Shown one piece after another: positions 17,472 through 26,856 of a DNA stretch of 64,000 nucleotides. Both the position numbers and the translations under genes were made by a program. A model generated the notes under the pieces. That model did not search any database. It had not been told where the DNA came from and worked only from the letters and a program-made list of their open reading frames with translations. This stretch comes from Syntrophomonas sp. (GTDB lineage Bacteria; Bacillota; Syntrophomonadia; Syntrophomonadales; Syntrophomonadaceae): contig JAENYG010000015.1 of NCBI GenBank assembly GCA_016841875.1, forward strand, positions 1 through 64,000. The letters are read 5' to 3'. The first letter of the stretch is position 1. Every line of letters starts with the position of its first letter.

Positions 17472-18896
17472 TTACGACTTCAAATATTTATCCATGGCTG
17501 CAGCAGCTTTTCGACCAGCACCCATAGCCAGTATTACCGTTGCGGCTCCGGTAACTATATCTCCACCGGCGAAGATGCCAATACGGGAGGTCTGACCATC
17601 ACTATTGGCATCAATGGTACCATGTCTGCCAGTTTTTAGTCCCTGAGTGGTAGTCTGTATCAGGGGATTAGGACTCTGTCCGATTGCAACTACCACTGTT
17701 TCTACCGGCAGACTATATTCTGAGCCAGCGATATTGATTGGCGAACGTCGGCCTGAAGCATCGGGTTCACCCAGCTCACATTTAACGCAGACTAATTCCT
17801 TGACCCAATTTTCCTGGTCTCCTTTGATTTCAACCGGTTGAGTAAGCAGGTGGAATAAGATTCCTTCTTCATGGGCATGCTCGACTTCTTCGGCTCGGGC
17901 AGGCATTTCTTTTTCCGACCGGCGGTAAACGATATATACTTCTTCAGCCCCAAGGCGTTTGGCACAGCGAGCCGAATCCATAGCCACATTACCTGCTCCC
18001 AGAATTGCTACTCGTTTGCCGATGCGTATGGGGGTCAAATATTCAGGGAAACGGTAACCTTTCATCAAATTAACCCGGGTCAAAAATTCGTTAGCGGAGT
18101 AAACGCCGTTCAGGTTTTCACCGGGGATTCCCATGAAGTTAGGAAGGCCTGCTCCAGTGCCGATGAATATGGCCTGGTAACCCTGCTCCATCAGTTCATC
18201 CACCTTCATGGTGCGGCCAATTACTACGTTGGTCTGAATATCGACTCCCAACTGGCGTACATAGCCGATGTCTGCCTGTACAATGTCCTTGGGAAGCCGA
18301 AATTCTGGAATGCCATACATTAATACTCCACCTGCTACGTGCAGAGCTTCGAAAATAGTAACTGAGTAGCCCATCTTGGCCAGCTCTCCGGCACAGGTCA
18401 GCCCAGCCGGGCCGGAGCCGATAATCGCCACTTTGATGCCGTTGGCTGGAGCTATTTCCGGTACTTTAACTGTTCCCTGAGCTCGTTCATAATCGGCTAC
18501 AAAGCGCTCCAAACGACCTATACCTACCGGTTCACCTTTCTTGCCACGCACGCAGTACTTTTCACATTGGCTCTCTTGAGGGCAAACCCTGCCGCAAATG
18601 GCTGGAAGACTGCTGGTTTCTTTTATCTTTAAAGCTGCACCCACATAATTTCCAGTTTTTATTTTTTTTATGAAATCCGGAATAGCAATATCCACTGGAC
18701 AGCCCTGGCGACATTCCTCTGTCTTACATCCAAGGCAGCGGGCAGCTTCAAGCAGCGCATCCTCTTCTGTATACCCCAGAGCCACTTCAGTAAAATGATG
18801 GACCCGCTCCTCCGGGTTTTGTGAAGGCATAGGCCTCTTGCACGTGCTCTTGGTGGCTTGCTTTAATTCTTCTGCTGATGGCATCCGCATCGACAA
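17472..18896 (-). CDS. nfnB: NADPH-dependent ferredoxin:NAD oxidoreductase large subunit (NfnB/GltD type)
   Basis: 474 residues. N-terminal iron-sulfur cysteines CLGCKTEECRQGCP and CGRVCPQESQCEKYC, FAD site IGSGPAGLTCAGELAKMG, NADP site ILGAGNVAMDSARCAKRLG and C-terminal FAD contact GIFAGGDIVTGAATV. The family covers glutamate synthase small subunit, SudA and NfnB. The upstream, overlapping NfnA-type partner makes the bifurcating NfnAB complex the best reading: it couples NADPH oxidation to reduced ferredoxin and NADH chemistry. Start TTG 18896 or an ATG two or four codons later. It overlaps nfnA by 34 bases. Confidence 0.88.
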   Translation of the reverse strand: MSMRMPSAEELKQATKSTCKRPMPSQNPEERVHHFTEVALGYTEEDALLEAARCLGCKTEECRQGCPVDIAIPDFIKKIKTGNYVGAALKIKETSSLPAICGRVCPQESQCEKYCVRGKKGEPVGIGRLERFVADYERAQGTVKVPEIAPANGIKVAIIGSGPAGLTCAGELAKMGYSVTIFEALHVAGGVLMYGIPEFRLPKDIVQADIGYVRQLGVDIQTNVVIGRTMKVDELMEQGYQAIFIGTGAGLPNFMGIPGENLNGVYSANEFLTRVNLMKGYRFPEYLTPIRIGKRVAILGAGNVAMDSARCAKRLGAEEVYIVYRRSEKEMPARAEEVEHAHEEGILFHLLTQPVEIKGDQENWVKELVCVKCELGEPDASGRRSPINIAGSEYSLPVETVVVAIGQSPNPLIQTTTQGLKTGRHGTIDANSDGQTSRIGIFAGGDIVTGAATVILAMGAGRKAAAAMDKYLKS

Positions 18897-19729
18897 CCAC
18901 TCCCTTCGTTATGATGTTCGAACATGGCTCGCTTTTCCTCCTCTGTAAACATAAGCGCCCTCTGGCGGGCCAGTGTCCAATTAACCTTATGGCCGTCAAA
19001 CTCGGGCCCATCTACGCAAGCAAACTTGGTATCAGTTCCAACTTCAACACGGCAAGCACCACACATACCGGTGCCGTCTACCATAATCGGGTTTAAACTA
19101 ACTACAGTAGGAATACCAACTTCTTTAGTAACATCACAGACTGCCTGCATCATAACCATCGGCCCTATAGCCACAACCAAGTCTATTCCCCCGCGTTCCG
19201 TCATTAATTCTTTTAAAACTTCGGTAACAAAACCTTGGCGGCCATATGAGCCGTCATCAGTAGTAACGATGATTTCAGAACTGACCTTTTCCATCTCATT
19301 TTCAAGTATCAGCAGGTCGTGGCTGCGAGCACCTAAAATGCTTATTACCTCGTTGCCTGCCAGCTTCATCTCCCTGGCAATAGGATGAATAGGGGCTACC
19401 CCAACACCTCCGCCGACCATAATGACACGGCCGAATTTCTCAATATGGGAGGGCTGTCCCAATGGACCTGCGAAATCCAAGAAGTAGTCGCCTTCATTCA
19501 ATTTGGCCATTAGTTGGGTGCTTTTACCTACTACCTGGAAGATAACGGTAATTGTACCATGCCCCCGATCAAAGTCAGCGATGGTTAGTGGAATCCGCTC
19601 TCCTATTTCGTCTTTGCGCAGCATTACAAACTGGCCTGCTTGGCAGCTGGCAGCCACCAAGGGTGCTTGGACTTCAAACAGGATCATAAGATCTGGAATG
19701 AGTTCCTGCTTTTTGAGTATCTGATACAA
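18863..19729 (-). CDS. nfnA: NfnA-type ferredoxin-NADP reductase subunit
   Basis: 288 residues from TTG 19729, chosen because AGGAGG lies 8 bases before it; an earlier in-frame TTG at 19774 lacks this. Ferredoxin-reductase FAD/NAD fold (GQFVMLRKDE, ERIPLTIAD, GGGVGVAPIHPIAREM). A C-terminal [2Fe-2S] site has cysteines in GMCGACRVEVG and FACVDGPEFDG. The extreme C-terminus, CRCGCHQQKN, adds further cysteines and histidine that could bind metal. Small subunit partner of NfnB. The pair balances NADH, NADPH and ferredoxin pools, fitting a fermenting or syntrophic anaerobe. Confidence 0.85.
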   Translation of the reverse strand: MYQILKKQELIPDLMILFEVQAPLVAASCQAGQFVMLRKDEIGERIPLTIADFDRGHGTITVIFQVVGKSTQLMAKLNEGDYFLDFAGPLGQPSHIEKFGRVIMVGGGVGVAPIHPIAREMKLAGNEVISILGARSHDLLILENEMEKVSSEIIVTTDDGSYGRQGFVTEVLKELMTERGGIDLVVAIGPMVMMQAVCDVTKEVGIPTVVSLNPIMVDGTGMCGACRVEVGTDTKFACVDGPEFDGHKVNWTLARQRALMFTEEEKRAMFEHHNEGSGCRCGCHQQKN

Positions 19730-20432
19730 GTCATATACCTCCTTTTGATCAACAATATATAAACCACGTGTCAATTGACCCGTTATTTCTCAGCAATCAA
19801 TGGTGCAAAAAACGTGCCAGTAGGGAGTAGTGCTGTTGACGGGTCTGGTGGGTCCTTAAAAGCAATGAGCACTGCCACCAAACTGCCTGAAAGGGGCGGT
19901 ATTAAAGAAACTCAACTTTCTCATGTGATAACGATGGAACACTTTGCTATACCGCAGGGTGGGTCAGTTGTTGATATAAACTTCAATAACAATCAAATTG
20001 CCTTCGCGGGTAAGACAATAGATGAAGCTAGCCAATTAGTGGGAGAAAACGTTGTTTATTTATGGGTATCGTAAGTATCAGGTGGTAAAGTTAGCTCGTT
20101 TGATCAGTATTGGTAACAAGGTAAGACTTAAAAAGGGGAAATGCGAAGAGTATTATTATAGAACCAATTTCTCAGGCTTAGTGATACTGACTCAATACAC
20201 TCGAGAACATAGTATTTTTCAATATGTCCAACCAGTTCGTGGTGAAATGGCTTAAAATCAGCACATTTGTAACTGCGGAATCTTCCAGGCTATTAATATT
20301 GTTGTGCTGCGGGCTGCCAACCAGAATCTTTAACTATGGCAGGGATGGAATTCTCCGCACTCCACACATATAACCGTTCAAGGTTTTTGCCAATTTTGGG
20401 GTTAAAGGATATCATACACATCCCTATAATGT

Positions 20433-20488
20433 AGACGTCCCTGGTGTTGCTATTTTGGAAGCAATAGCACGGGACGTCTTTCCTTTGT
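20433..20488 (+). terminator. Hairpin followed by a T-rich run
   Basis: AGACGTCCC (20433-20441) pairs with GGGACGTCT (20471-20479), with an inner TTGCT/AGCAA stem. TTTCCTTTGTT follows. It may end transcription entering from the left and so insulate the sigma-54 promoter. No clear gene lies immediately upstream. Confidence 0.55.
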
Positions 20489-20742
20489 TAACACACCGTA
20501 CTCCATCTCCAAAGAAAGAATTATAAACGGAAACTGATACAGAGACAAAATAATTTGGGGAGCAAAACCATATGGATCTCCAATGAGTCACATTTGGTCA
20601 TGATTTAACTAGGAATTAATAAGTGTAAATAATGGCTAGTTAACTGGAATGCAAGGTGAAAATGCTCAAATCTTACGTTTTAGTCTGTTTATTAGTTTGA
20701 CGGCTTTTATAACAACAACTTTAAAAGGGAGCTTGAGTAAGC

Positions 20743-20836
20743 AACCCACAAATGACTTGAAATGCAAAAGTTGAGTTATCAGGGGTTCACGCGGGATTGG
20801 AGAGAAATCTGCGTTTTGATAAACCGAAATTGACTT
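20743..20836 (+). promoter_or_regulatory. Activator site pair upstream of operon I
   Basis: Two copies of AACCSA-N3/4-TGACTY: AACCCA-CAAA-TGACTT at 20743-20758 and AACCGA-AAT-TGACTT at 20822-20836, starts 79 bases apart. The same pair occurs before operon II (80 apart) and before the SDR remnant at 42.8 kb (63 apart). They lie 130-225 bases upstream of the sigma-54 promoter, the usual range for an enhancer-binding activator. I infer they bind the regulator encoded at 28651. Confidence 0.7.
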
Positions 20837-20967
20837 ATAAGGCGAGCTGAATTTATATCTGTTTACAATTTCTATTTTCAGTTCTGCTGATAAAGAATGA
20901 ACCGGTCGGCCTATAAAGACTAGGCCAATAGACGCCCTGGAACGCTTTAATTATAATTATCGGGCAC

Positions 20968-20983
20968 TGGCATAGTATTTGCA
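20968..20983 (+). promoter_or_regulatory. Sigma-54 (-24/-12) promoter of operon I
   Basis: TGGCATAGTATTTGCA matches the sigma-54 consensus TGGCAYRNNNNTTGCW at every defined position, with invariant GG and GC correctly spaced. It lies 54 bases before the SDR start codon. The identical 16 bases occur at 32091-32106. Confidence 0.92.
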
Positions 20984-21037
20984 ATTTATAGGGCCAAAGT
21001 CAATATGGTTCATAAAAATATTTGAGGAGGATAAAGA

Positions 21038-21871
21038 ATGTCGGAAAAAAAATTTGTCGATCCATACGGTATATTCACAACACGCATTGATGTTCCTGAC
21101 ACATTCCCTTCCAATTCAGATCTGTCAGGCAAAAAGGTCTTAGTAACGGGAGGTGGAAGAGGTCTTGGGGTAGGAATAGCTTTGGCATTTGCCGCCGCAG
21201 GCGCAGATGTAGCCGTTTCTGCCAGGACAGAGACTGATGTTAAAGAGATTGCTAAGCGTATCGAATCTAAAGGAGTTAAGGGACTTGCCGTTACCGGTAA
21301 TGTTAAAGATGCTCAAAGTGTTAAAGATATGATAGCTGCGGTGGTTGGGGAATTTGGCAGGATTGATGTTCTGGTCAACAATGCCGGTATCAGTCCCTGG
21401 GTATTGCGCCCCGAAAAGTATACCGAAGAACAGTGGGATGAAATGATGGGTATTAACCTCAAGGGATGCTGGCTTTGCGCCAAAGAAGCATTTCTGCAGT
21501 CAATGAAAGATCTTGGTAAGGGCAGAATCATTAATACTGGTTCAGCTTTTGGTATGATTGGTGACCACCGCGTACTTCCTTATTGCTCCAGTAAAGGAGC
21601 GGTATTAAACTTTGCCCGGGCACTGGCGATAGATTGGGCTCAGTACAATATCACGGTAAACAACGTGGCTCCAGGATTTTTCGATTCTCCCATGATCGAG
21701 GGATATAAGAACAATGAGGCTCTGGGGCAACAGATTCTGGACAAGGTGCCACTTGCACGCTGGGGTAGAATCGAAGAGCTGGTAGGGTCCTATATATTCC
21801 TGGCATCAGATGCATCCAGCTTCATAACAGGTCAGACCATTTATGTTGATGGCGGTATGACCATAATCTAA
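21038..21871 (+). CDS. Short-chain dehydrogenase/reductase (SDR)
   Basis: 277 residues. Classical SDR: nucleotide motif TGGGRGLG, NNAG (VLVNNAGISPW), catalytic Ser in NTGSAFG, and YCSSK as the YxxxK pair. C-terminal GQTIYVDGGM is typical. It oxidises or reduces a hydroxy or keto group with NAD(P). The ~25-residue N-terminal extension before the Rossmann strand is longer than usual. First gene of operon I, 54 bases after the sigma-54 promoter, behind TGAGGAGG. It could be a 3-hydroxyacyl-CoA or diol/hydroxyketone dehydrogenase; sequence alone does not decide. Confidence 0.88.
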   Translation: MSEKKFVDPYGIFTTRIDVPDTFPSNSDLSGKKVLVTGGGRGLGVGIALAFAAAGADVAVSARTETDVKEIAKRIESKGVKGLAVTGNVKDAQSVKDMIAAVVGEFGRIDVLVNNAGISPWVLRPEKYTEEQWDEMMGINLKGCWLCAKEAFLQSMKDLGKGRIINTGSAFGMIGDHRVLPYCSSKGAVLNFARALAIDWAQYNITVNNVAPGFFDSPMIEGYKNNEALGQQILDKVPLARWGRIEELVGSYIFLASDASSFITGQTIYVDGGMTII

Positions 21872-21954
21872 TTCTAAGTACTTTCCAAAAGAAGAAGGTA
21901 ATATGCAAACAATCAACAAGGCGAAATATTTAAGGAAAGGTAGGACATTTTTAT

Positions 21955-23115
21955 ATGAACTTCGAGTTAACAGAAGAAGAACGACTGATAAAAAATATGA
22001 CCAGGGACTTTGCGAATGAAGTAATCATTCCTCAGATTGACGAAGCCTATGAAACCAAGGAATTTCCTCTCGGAATATTCCAGCAAATGGCTGACCTGGG
22101 TTTGATGGGACTGAAGTATCCAGAAGAGTATGGCGGCAGTAGTGCAAGCAATATGGCCTATGTAACTGCCATGGAGGAAATAGCCAGGGGGGACTGTGGA
22201 GTAGGTCTGACCTGGGGAGTACATCAGACTTTAGGAAGCGTTTCTATTATTAAGTTCGGGACTGAACAGCAGAAGGAAAAATACCTGCCTAAGATGGCTG
22301 CTGGAGAGTGGTTAGGTGCATTTGGGCTTTCTGAAGCCAACGCCGGCTCGGATAATCAGGGCATGGAATGCAAGGCTGAACTTATGGATGATGGAAATTG
22401 GAAGGTCAATGGGACCAAGATGTTCATCAGTAACACCGGTACTCCCCTGAGTTTCGGTGGAATCTTCCTGTTTGTTACAGGCAAAACCGCAAGTGGGAAA
22501 AAAGAATTCACGTCATTTATCGTGGATAAAGACACCCCTGGCTACAGCATTGGAACCAAATTTAAGAAAATGGGCTTTGACTGGGGAGACACCCGGGAGC
22601 AGATTTTCGAAGATTGCATTCTATCAGATGAACAGCGCTTAGGGCCCCGCGGTAACGGCTTTAAGCAGATTATGGATACTCTGGATGCTGCCAGAATTGG
22701 ATATGCAGCAAACAGTCTGGGTATGGCAGTACGTTGTTATGATGAAGCATTAAAATATGGCAATGAACGCAAGCAGTTTGGACAGACCATTAACAGCTTC
22801 CAGGTTAGCTCTTTTAAATTAGCTAACATGGCTACTAAGATCGAACTTGCCAGACTCATGGTTCAAAAAGCAGCCTGGATGCGTGACAACAATATACCTC
22901 ATACCAAAGAAGCGGCCATGGCTAAATATTATGCCTCTAAAATCTGTATGGAGGTAGCCAGCGAGGCTGTTCAGATTCATGGTGGTTATGGATTTTCAGA
23001 AGAATACCCGGTTTGCCGTTATTTCAGATATGGCAAGATGATGGAGATAGGTGAAGGTACCAATGAGATCAATCAAATTGTTATTTCTCGTCACCTTGGG
23101 ATTGTTGGACTTTAG
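21955..23115 (+). CDS. Acyl-CoA dehydrogenase
   Basis: 386 residues, the standard size. FAD and substrate motifs FGLSEANAGSDNQGM and KMFISNTGTP; C-terminal IGEGTNEINQIVISRHLG contains the catalytic Glu of the GEGT motif, as in short- and branched-chain enzymes. It introduces an alpha-beta double bond in a CoA thioester and passes electrons to ETF. It lies between the SDR and a CoA-transferase, so the operon likely activates an acid to its thioester and oxidises it. No ETF genes are in the window. Confidence 0.9.
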   Translation: MNFELTEEERLIKNMTRDFANEVIIPQIDEAYETKEFPLGIFQQMADLGLMGLKYPEEYGGSSASNMAYVTAMEEIARGDCGVGLTWGVHQTLGSVSIIKFGTEQQKEKYLPKMAAGEWLGAFGLSEANAGSDNQGMECKAELMDDGNWKVNGTKMFISNTGTPLSFGGIFLFVTGKTASGKKEFTSFIVDKDTPGYSIGTKFKKMGFDWGDTREQIFEDCILSDEQRLGPRGNGFKQIMDTLDAARIGYAANSLGMAVRCYDEALKYGNERKQFGQTINSFQVSSFKLANMATKIELARLMVQKAAWMRDNNIPHTKEAAMAKYYASKICMEVASEAVQIHGGYGFSEEYPVCRYFRYGKMMEIGEGTNEINQIVISRHLGIVGL

Positions 23116-23137
23116 ATCTTAGAGAGGAGAGAGACAC

Positions 23138-24460
23138 TTGAAAAGACCATACAGATATACTCATGACTGGAAAGAGGAATATAATAGAAAACTGATCTCG
23201 GCAGAAGATGCCGTTAAGGTAGTAAAATCATTTGATCGAGTTTTTCTGCCCGGGTTTGGGGGAGATCCTCCTACTCTTTTAAATGAACTGGCTAAACGTG
23301 GAGACGAGTTAGAGGCAGTCGAGATTGTAAGCTGTAATCCGGTTATTCCATTTGAACACAGCAAGCCGGAGTACAACGGAATATTTATTGATAATCCATG
23401 GTTTGTTGGTGCTGGAGCACGTAAAGCCGTTATGGAAGGAAGGGGAACCTATACCCCGGTCAATTTTGGACATTATGCAAGGTTCATGAAAGATGTCGAG
23501 ATCAATGTAGGTATGATAATGGTTTCGCCTCCTGACAATTTCGGATACATGAGCTTTGGAATTATGACGGGTTATTCCCGCGCCATAATTGAAGAAGCAG
23601 ATATAGTGATTTTACAAATATCTGAACAACAGCCCAGATGTCTTGGAGACTGCTTTGTTCACGTTTCCGAAGTTGATTATATCGTGGAAGCCAACGATCC
23701 TATTCCGGCATTCCCGAAAGCGCAAGCCTCGGATATCGATAAGACCATGGCTGAGATCATTGCAGCAGAAATCGAAGATGGATCCACCATTCAGTTAGGA
23801 GTGGGGGGAACACCTAATACCGTAGGAATGCTGCTAGCCAGCAAACGCGAACTCGGTGTTCATTCGGAAATGATGATCGATGCATTTATTGATCTGCTGG
23901 AAGCTGGTGCTATCACCAATACCAAGAAGACCATGCATCCCGGCAAGTTCATCTGCACATTCGCTGGTGGTACCCGTAAACTGTATGACTGGATGGATAA
24001 TAATCCTCTGGTTGAAAATCATCCGGTTGGTTATACCAATGATCCCTATATCATCGGCCAACAACATAAACAGGTCTCCATTAACGCTACATTAGAAGTT
24101 GATTTGACTGGACAAGCCTGTTCTGAAAGTATCGGGACACGTCAATACAGCGGTTTTGGTGGTCAGTTGGATTTTGTTAGAGGCTGTATGTTATCACCGG
24201 GCGGAAAATCATTTTTAGTAGTACCTTCCACAGCTAATACTAAGGATGGAGTTGTATCCAGTATTGTGCCGACACTTAAACCCGGCGCAGGAGTGACGAC
24301 ACCAAGAGGTGATATACAACATGTAGTTACCGAATACGGTATGGTCAACTTGAGAGGCAAGAGTGTCAGACAGCGGGCCATGGATTTAATAGCCATTGCT
24401 CATCCCGATTTCCGTGCGGAATTAAAAAAGGAAGCCCAACGCTTGTTAATGATGCCGTAG
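23138..24460 (+). CDS. Acetyl-CoA hydrolase/transferase family CoA-transferase
   Basis: 440 residues from TTG behind AGAGAGGAGA. Two-domain family I CoA-transferase like 4-hydroxybutyrate or butyrate:acetate CoA-transferases: GVGGTPNTVGMLL, HSEMMIDAFIDL (Glu244 a candidate for the covalent Glu), INATLEVDLTGQACSESIG, GGQLDFVRG, VVTEYGMVNLRG. It moves CoA from acetyl-CoA (or similar) onto the pathway acid, so no ATP is spent on activation. Third gene of operon I, 22 bases after the acyl-CoA dehydrogenase. Confidence 0.88.
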   Translation: MKRPYRYTHDWKEEYNRKLISAEDAVKVVKSFDRVFLPGFGGDPPTLLNELAKRGDELEAVEIVSCNPVIPFEHSKPEYNGIFIDNPWFVGAGARKAVMEGRGTYTPVNFGHYARFMKDVEINVGMIMVSPPDNFGYMSFGIMTGYSRAIIEEADIVILQISEQQPRCLGDCFVHVSEVDYIVEANDPIPAFPKAQASDIDKTMAEIIAAEIEDGSTIQLGVGGTPNTVGMLLASKRELGVHSEMMIDAFIDLLEAGAITNTKKTMHPGKFICTFAGGTRKLYDWMDNNPLVENHPVGYTNDPYIIGQQHKQVSINATLEVDLTGQACSESIGTRQYSGFGGQLDFVRGCMLSPGGKSFLVVPSTANTKDGVVSSIVPTLKPGAGVTTPRGDIQHVVTEYGMVNLRGKSVRQRAMDLIAIAHPDFRAELKKEAQRLLMMP

Positions 24461-24875
24461 TTATTGTGAATTTATGGATGAGATCTTTATTTAATAAAAG
24501 AATTATATCCAACCATCCCGAAACTATGCGGTTGTGATTGCCTGGTCCACCCGGAGTTTAATCTAAAGACTGTCATAGGTTTCTAATCTTGGAAAAGAAT
24601 ATGTACAGAATTTATTGAATTAAACGGACCAAATTAAATTTGAAAGAGAAGGGGGGAGAGACGATCACAAATCAATGAATGTACAATACCTGCCAGCGGG
24701 GAATACTATGAGGGCTACAATGCCGTATTGTCGTTATTGCCTCATTATACAATAAGAAGAACTGGTGGGGTCAGTATATAATCTCGGATCCGTTGTCGGT
24801 ATTAACATTCGTAATTGGTTTGCTTCGAAATCAGGATAAGGGTTAGCGGAAAAAATGAAAGGGAGGAAGAAATCT
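24461..24875. other. Intergenic region within the catabolic cluster
   Basis: About 415 bases. No gene, no sigma-54 box and no activator site seen. It may hold an ordinary promoter or a long leader for the MmgE/PrpD-MFS genes. Confidence 0.4.
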
Positions 24876-26231
24876 ATGGATAGAACTGTAACTCAGGAAT
24901 TAGCCCGGTTTGCTGTAAATCTTAAATACGAGGACATTCCCCTCAATGTGGTTGACAAAGTAAAAACCTGTATTTTGCATGGTACCTGTATCGGTCTTGC
25001 AGGAATGGATATAATATTTGGCAAAATTGCCCGGGCTCAGATCAGTAAAGCTCCTACTGCGATTGGGAATGGGAGTGTAACACTCCTTGGTGACGGTACA
25101 AAGGTTGCAGTTATGGATGCCGCCTTTGCAACAAGTGTTTTGTTCCATGGAAGGGTTCAAGAAGACACCCACGGCACAACCCATATAGGAGCTATAAGTA
25201 TTCCCCTGGCAATTGCTCTCGCCGAAATGAACGGTCAAACTGGGAAGGATGTTATTACTGCCCTTACCGCAGCCTATGAAGTAGGAGGTGCACTGGGTAA
25301 AGATTACACTGCACTGACAACCCCAAGGGGGTGGAGAGCTAGTTCTATTTATGGAATCTTTAGTTCTACTACCGTTGCGGGTGTTCTAATGGGACTTAAT
25401 GAAGAGGAGATGACTAATGCATTAGGTCTTGCCAGTGCATTTGCCTTTGGAACGACGGAGAGTTTTAAACAAGCAACTATGGAATGGCGATTCGAAGTTG
25501 GGCTTGCTGCGAGAAATGGTTATTTAGCAGCAGTATTGGCCAAGGAAGGGGCACTATCCGCAGTTAATGCATTAGAAGGCGATATGGGTTTCTTCAGGGC
25601 CTTTGCGGGAACTCGCGAAAACCTTGATAAGATCACCGAAAACCTGGGAAAAGTATGGGAAACAAACAATGTGACATTCAAACTGTATCCTGTATGTGCT
25701 TTTAACCAGACCCAGGTTATAAATAGCATAGCATTGGCATCAGAGAATGACCTTGATCCGGCCCAAATTACTTCAATAGAAGTTAACATGAGTGAATATG
25801 AGGCTAATTATCCGGGTCAGATGAATTGGGGTCCATTTTCTACCCATGCCGGTACATTAATGAGTGCACCGTTTTGTGTAGCAGCTTCCCTGTTAAAGAG
25901 AAAATTGACTTTATCTGATCTGCATCAGTTTGAGGATACTGCTATTATGGATCTGGTCAACAAAACCAAAATAATCCCCAATCCCGAAATTGGATTCCTA
26001 TGTTCACGTATTGTGGTTACCCTTGTAGATGGAACAGTAGTAGAACGTCCTATGAATGTTACAGAACAGTACTATAATTTGGATTTTGTAAGGGATGTTG
26101 AGATGATGAGATCTATGAAGGACGAAATTGCGATCTCAGATGAGAAACTGGAAGCTCTTATCGCTTTTGTTAGGAGTCTTGAGCAACAAGCGAGCATGAG
26201 TGGATTTATAAGCGCAACACTAGTGGATTAA
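24876..26231 (+). CDS. MmgE/PrpD family protein
   Basis: 451 residues from ATG 24876, preferred over ATG 24855 because GGGAGGAAG precedes it. The family includes 2-methylcitrate dehydratase (PrpD), cis-aconitate decarboxylase and iminodisuccinate epimerase. Family landmarks are present but diverged: HGTTHIGAISIPLAIALAE, WRASSIYGIFSSTT, ALGLASAFAFGTTESF, LEGDMGFFRAFAG. The usual KRLHAG segment reads WRFEVG, so the active site probably differs from PrpD. It likely acts on a carboxylic acid brought in by the MFS carrier two genes downstream. Exact reaction unknown. Confidence 0.8.
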   Translation: MDRTVTQELARFAVNLKYEDIPLNVVDKVKTCILHGTCIGLAGMDIIFGKIARAQISKAPTAIGNGSVTLLGDGTKVAVMDAAFATSVLFHGRVQEDTHGTTHIGAISIPLAIALAEMNGQTGKDVITALTAAYEVGGALGKDYTALTTPRGWRASSIYGIFSSTTVAGVLMGLNEEEMTNALGLASAFAFGTTESFKQATMEWRFEVGLAARNGYLAAVLAKEGALSAVNALEGDMGFFRAFAGTRENLDKITENLGKVWETNNVTFKLYPVCAFNQTQVINSIALASENDLDPAQITSIEVNMSEYEANYPGQMNWGPFSTHAGTLMSAPFCVAASLLKRKLTLSDLHQFEDTAIMDLVNKTKIIPNPEIGFLCSRIVVTLVDGTVVERPMNVTEQYYNLDFVRDVEMMRSMKDEIAISDEKLEALIAFVRSLEQQASMSGFISATLVD

Positions 26232-26274
26232 TACTGGTTTGGTTCCTGAAATAATGTGGTTGGAGTGATTACTT

Positions 26275-26802
26275 ATGGGCTTGTATCAGTTTGAAAATTA
26301 TGTACCCAGGGTTGACCCATCGTCATATGTTCATCCCGAGGCAGTATTGATTGGTAATGTCAGTATCTCCGGGAACTGCTATATTGGACCGGGTGCGTCA
26401 ATACGGGCCGATTGGGGGAGCATCACTATAGGGCCAGGTTCTAATATTCAGGACCGAGTAGTTATTCACGTCAAACCAGAACACTCAGTAGTCCTTGGCG
26501 CTAATTCACACATCGGGCATGGTGCTATTCTACATGGACCGTGCCTGGGGTTCCATGTCTTTGTGGGTATGGGTGCCATTATAATGGACGAAGCTGAATT
26601 GGGTGATAATTGCTGTGTAGCTGCAGGGACACTTATCCCTGGTGGCATGAAAATACCAGCTAACAAACTTATCAAAGGCATTCCTGGAAGGATTGTTTCG
26701 GATGTATCTCTTGAAATGGCGGCAGAATTAGAAACAGCAACAAAGCACTACCAAGCCCTAGCTGAACGGTGCCTTAAGGGAATGAGAAGAATCGACTTTT
26801 AG
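26275..26802 (+). CDS. Gamma-carbonic-anhydrase-like hexapeptide protein
   Basis: 175 residues of left-handed beta-helix hexapeptide repeats (VLIGNVSISGNCYIGPGASI, ADWGSITIGPGSNIQ). The three zinc-ligand histidines of the Cam/YrdA/PaaY group appear in VIHV and HIGHGAILHG. Members include true carbonic anhydrases, CaiE, and PaaY, which is a thioesterase in phenylacetate degradation. Between a PrpD-type enzyme and an MFS importer, a CO2 or thioester role in the same pathway is likely. Confidence 0.85.
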   Translation: MGLYQFENYVPRVDPSSYVHPEAVLIGNVSISGNCYIGPGASIRADWGSITIGPGSNIQDRVVIHVKPEHSVVLGANSHIGHGAILHGPCLGFHVFVGMGAIIMDEAELGDNCCVAAGTLIPGGMKIPANKLIKGIPGRIVSDVSLEMAAELETATKHYQALAERCLKGMRRIDF

Positions 26803-26856
26803 TTAACACGTTTCCTATGTAGTTGTAAAGTTTAATTTTTGGAGGAGGTAATCAAT

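Larger units (their letters stand above)
19730..20967. other. Long divergent intergenic region upstream of the SDR operon
   Basis: About 1.2 kb. Short open frames at 19775-20074 and 20052-20255 have no recognised family and no good ribosome site, so I do not call them genes. The rest holds a terminator-like hairpin at 20433-20488 and the activator-site pair at 20743-20836. A degraded gene in 19.8-20.3 kb is possible. Confidence 0.5.

Noticed and set aside
19775-20255. Two overlapping short frames (99 and 67 codons)
   Set aside because: No recognised domain, TTG-type starts without ribosome sites, and different frames. Possibly a decayed gene.
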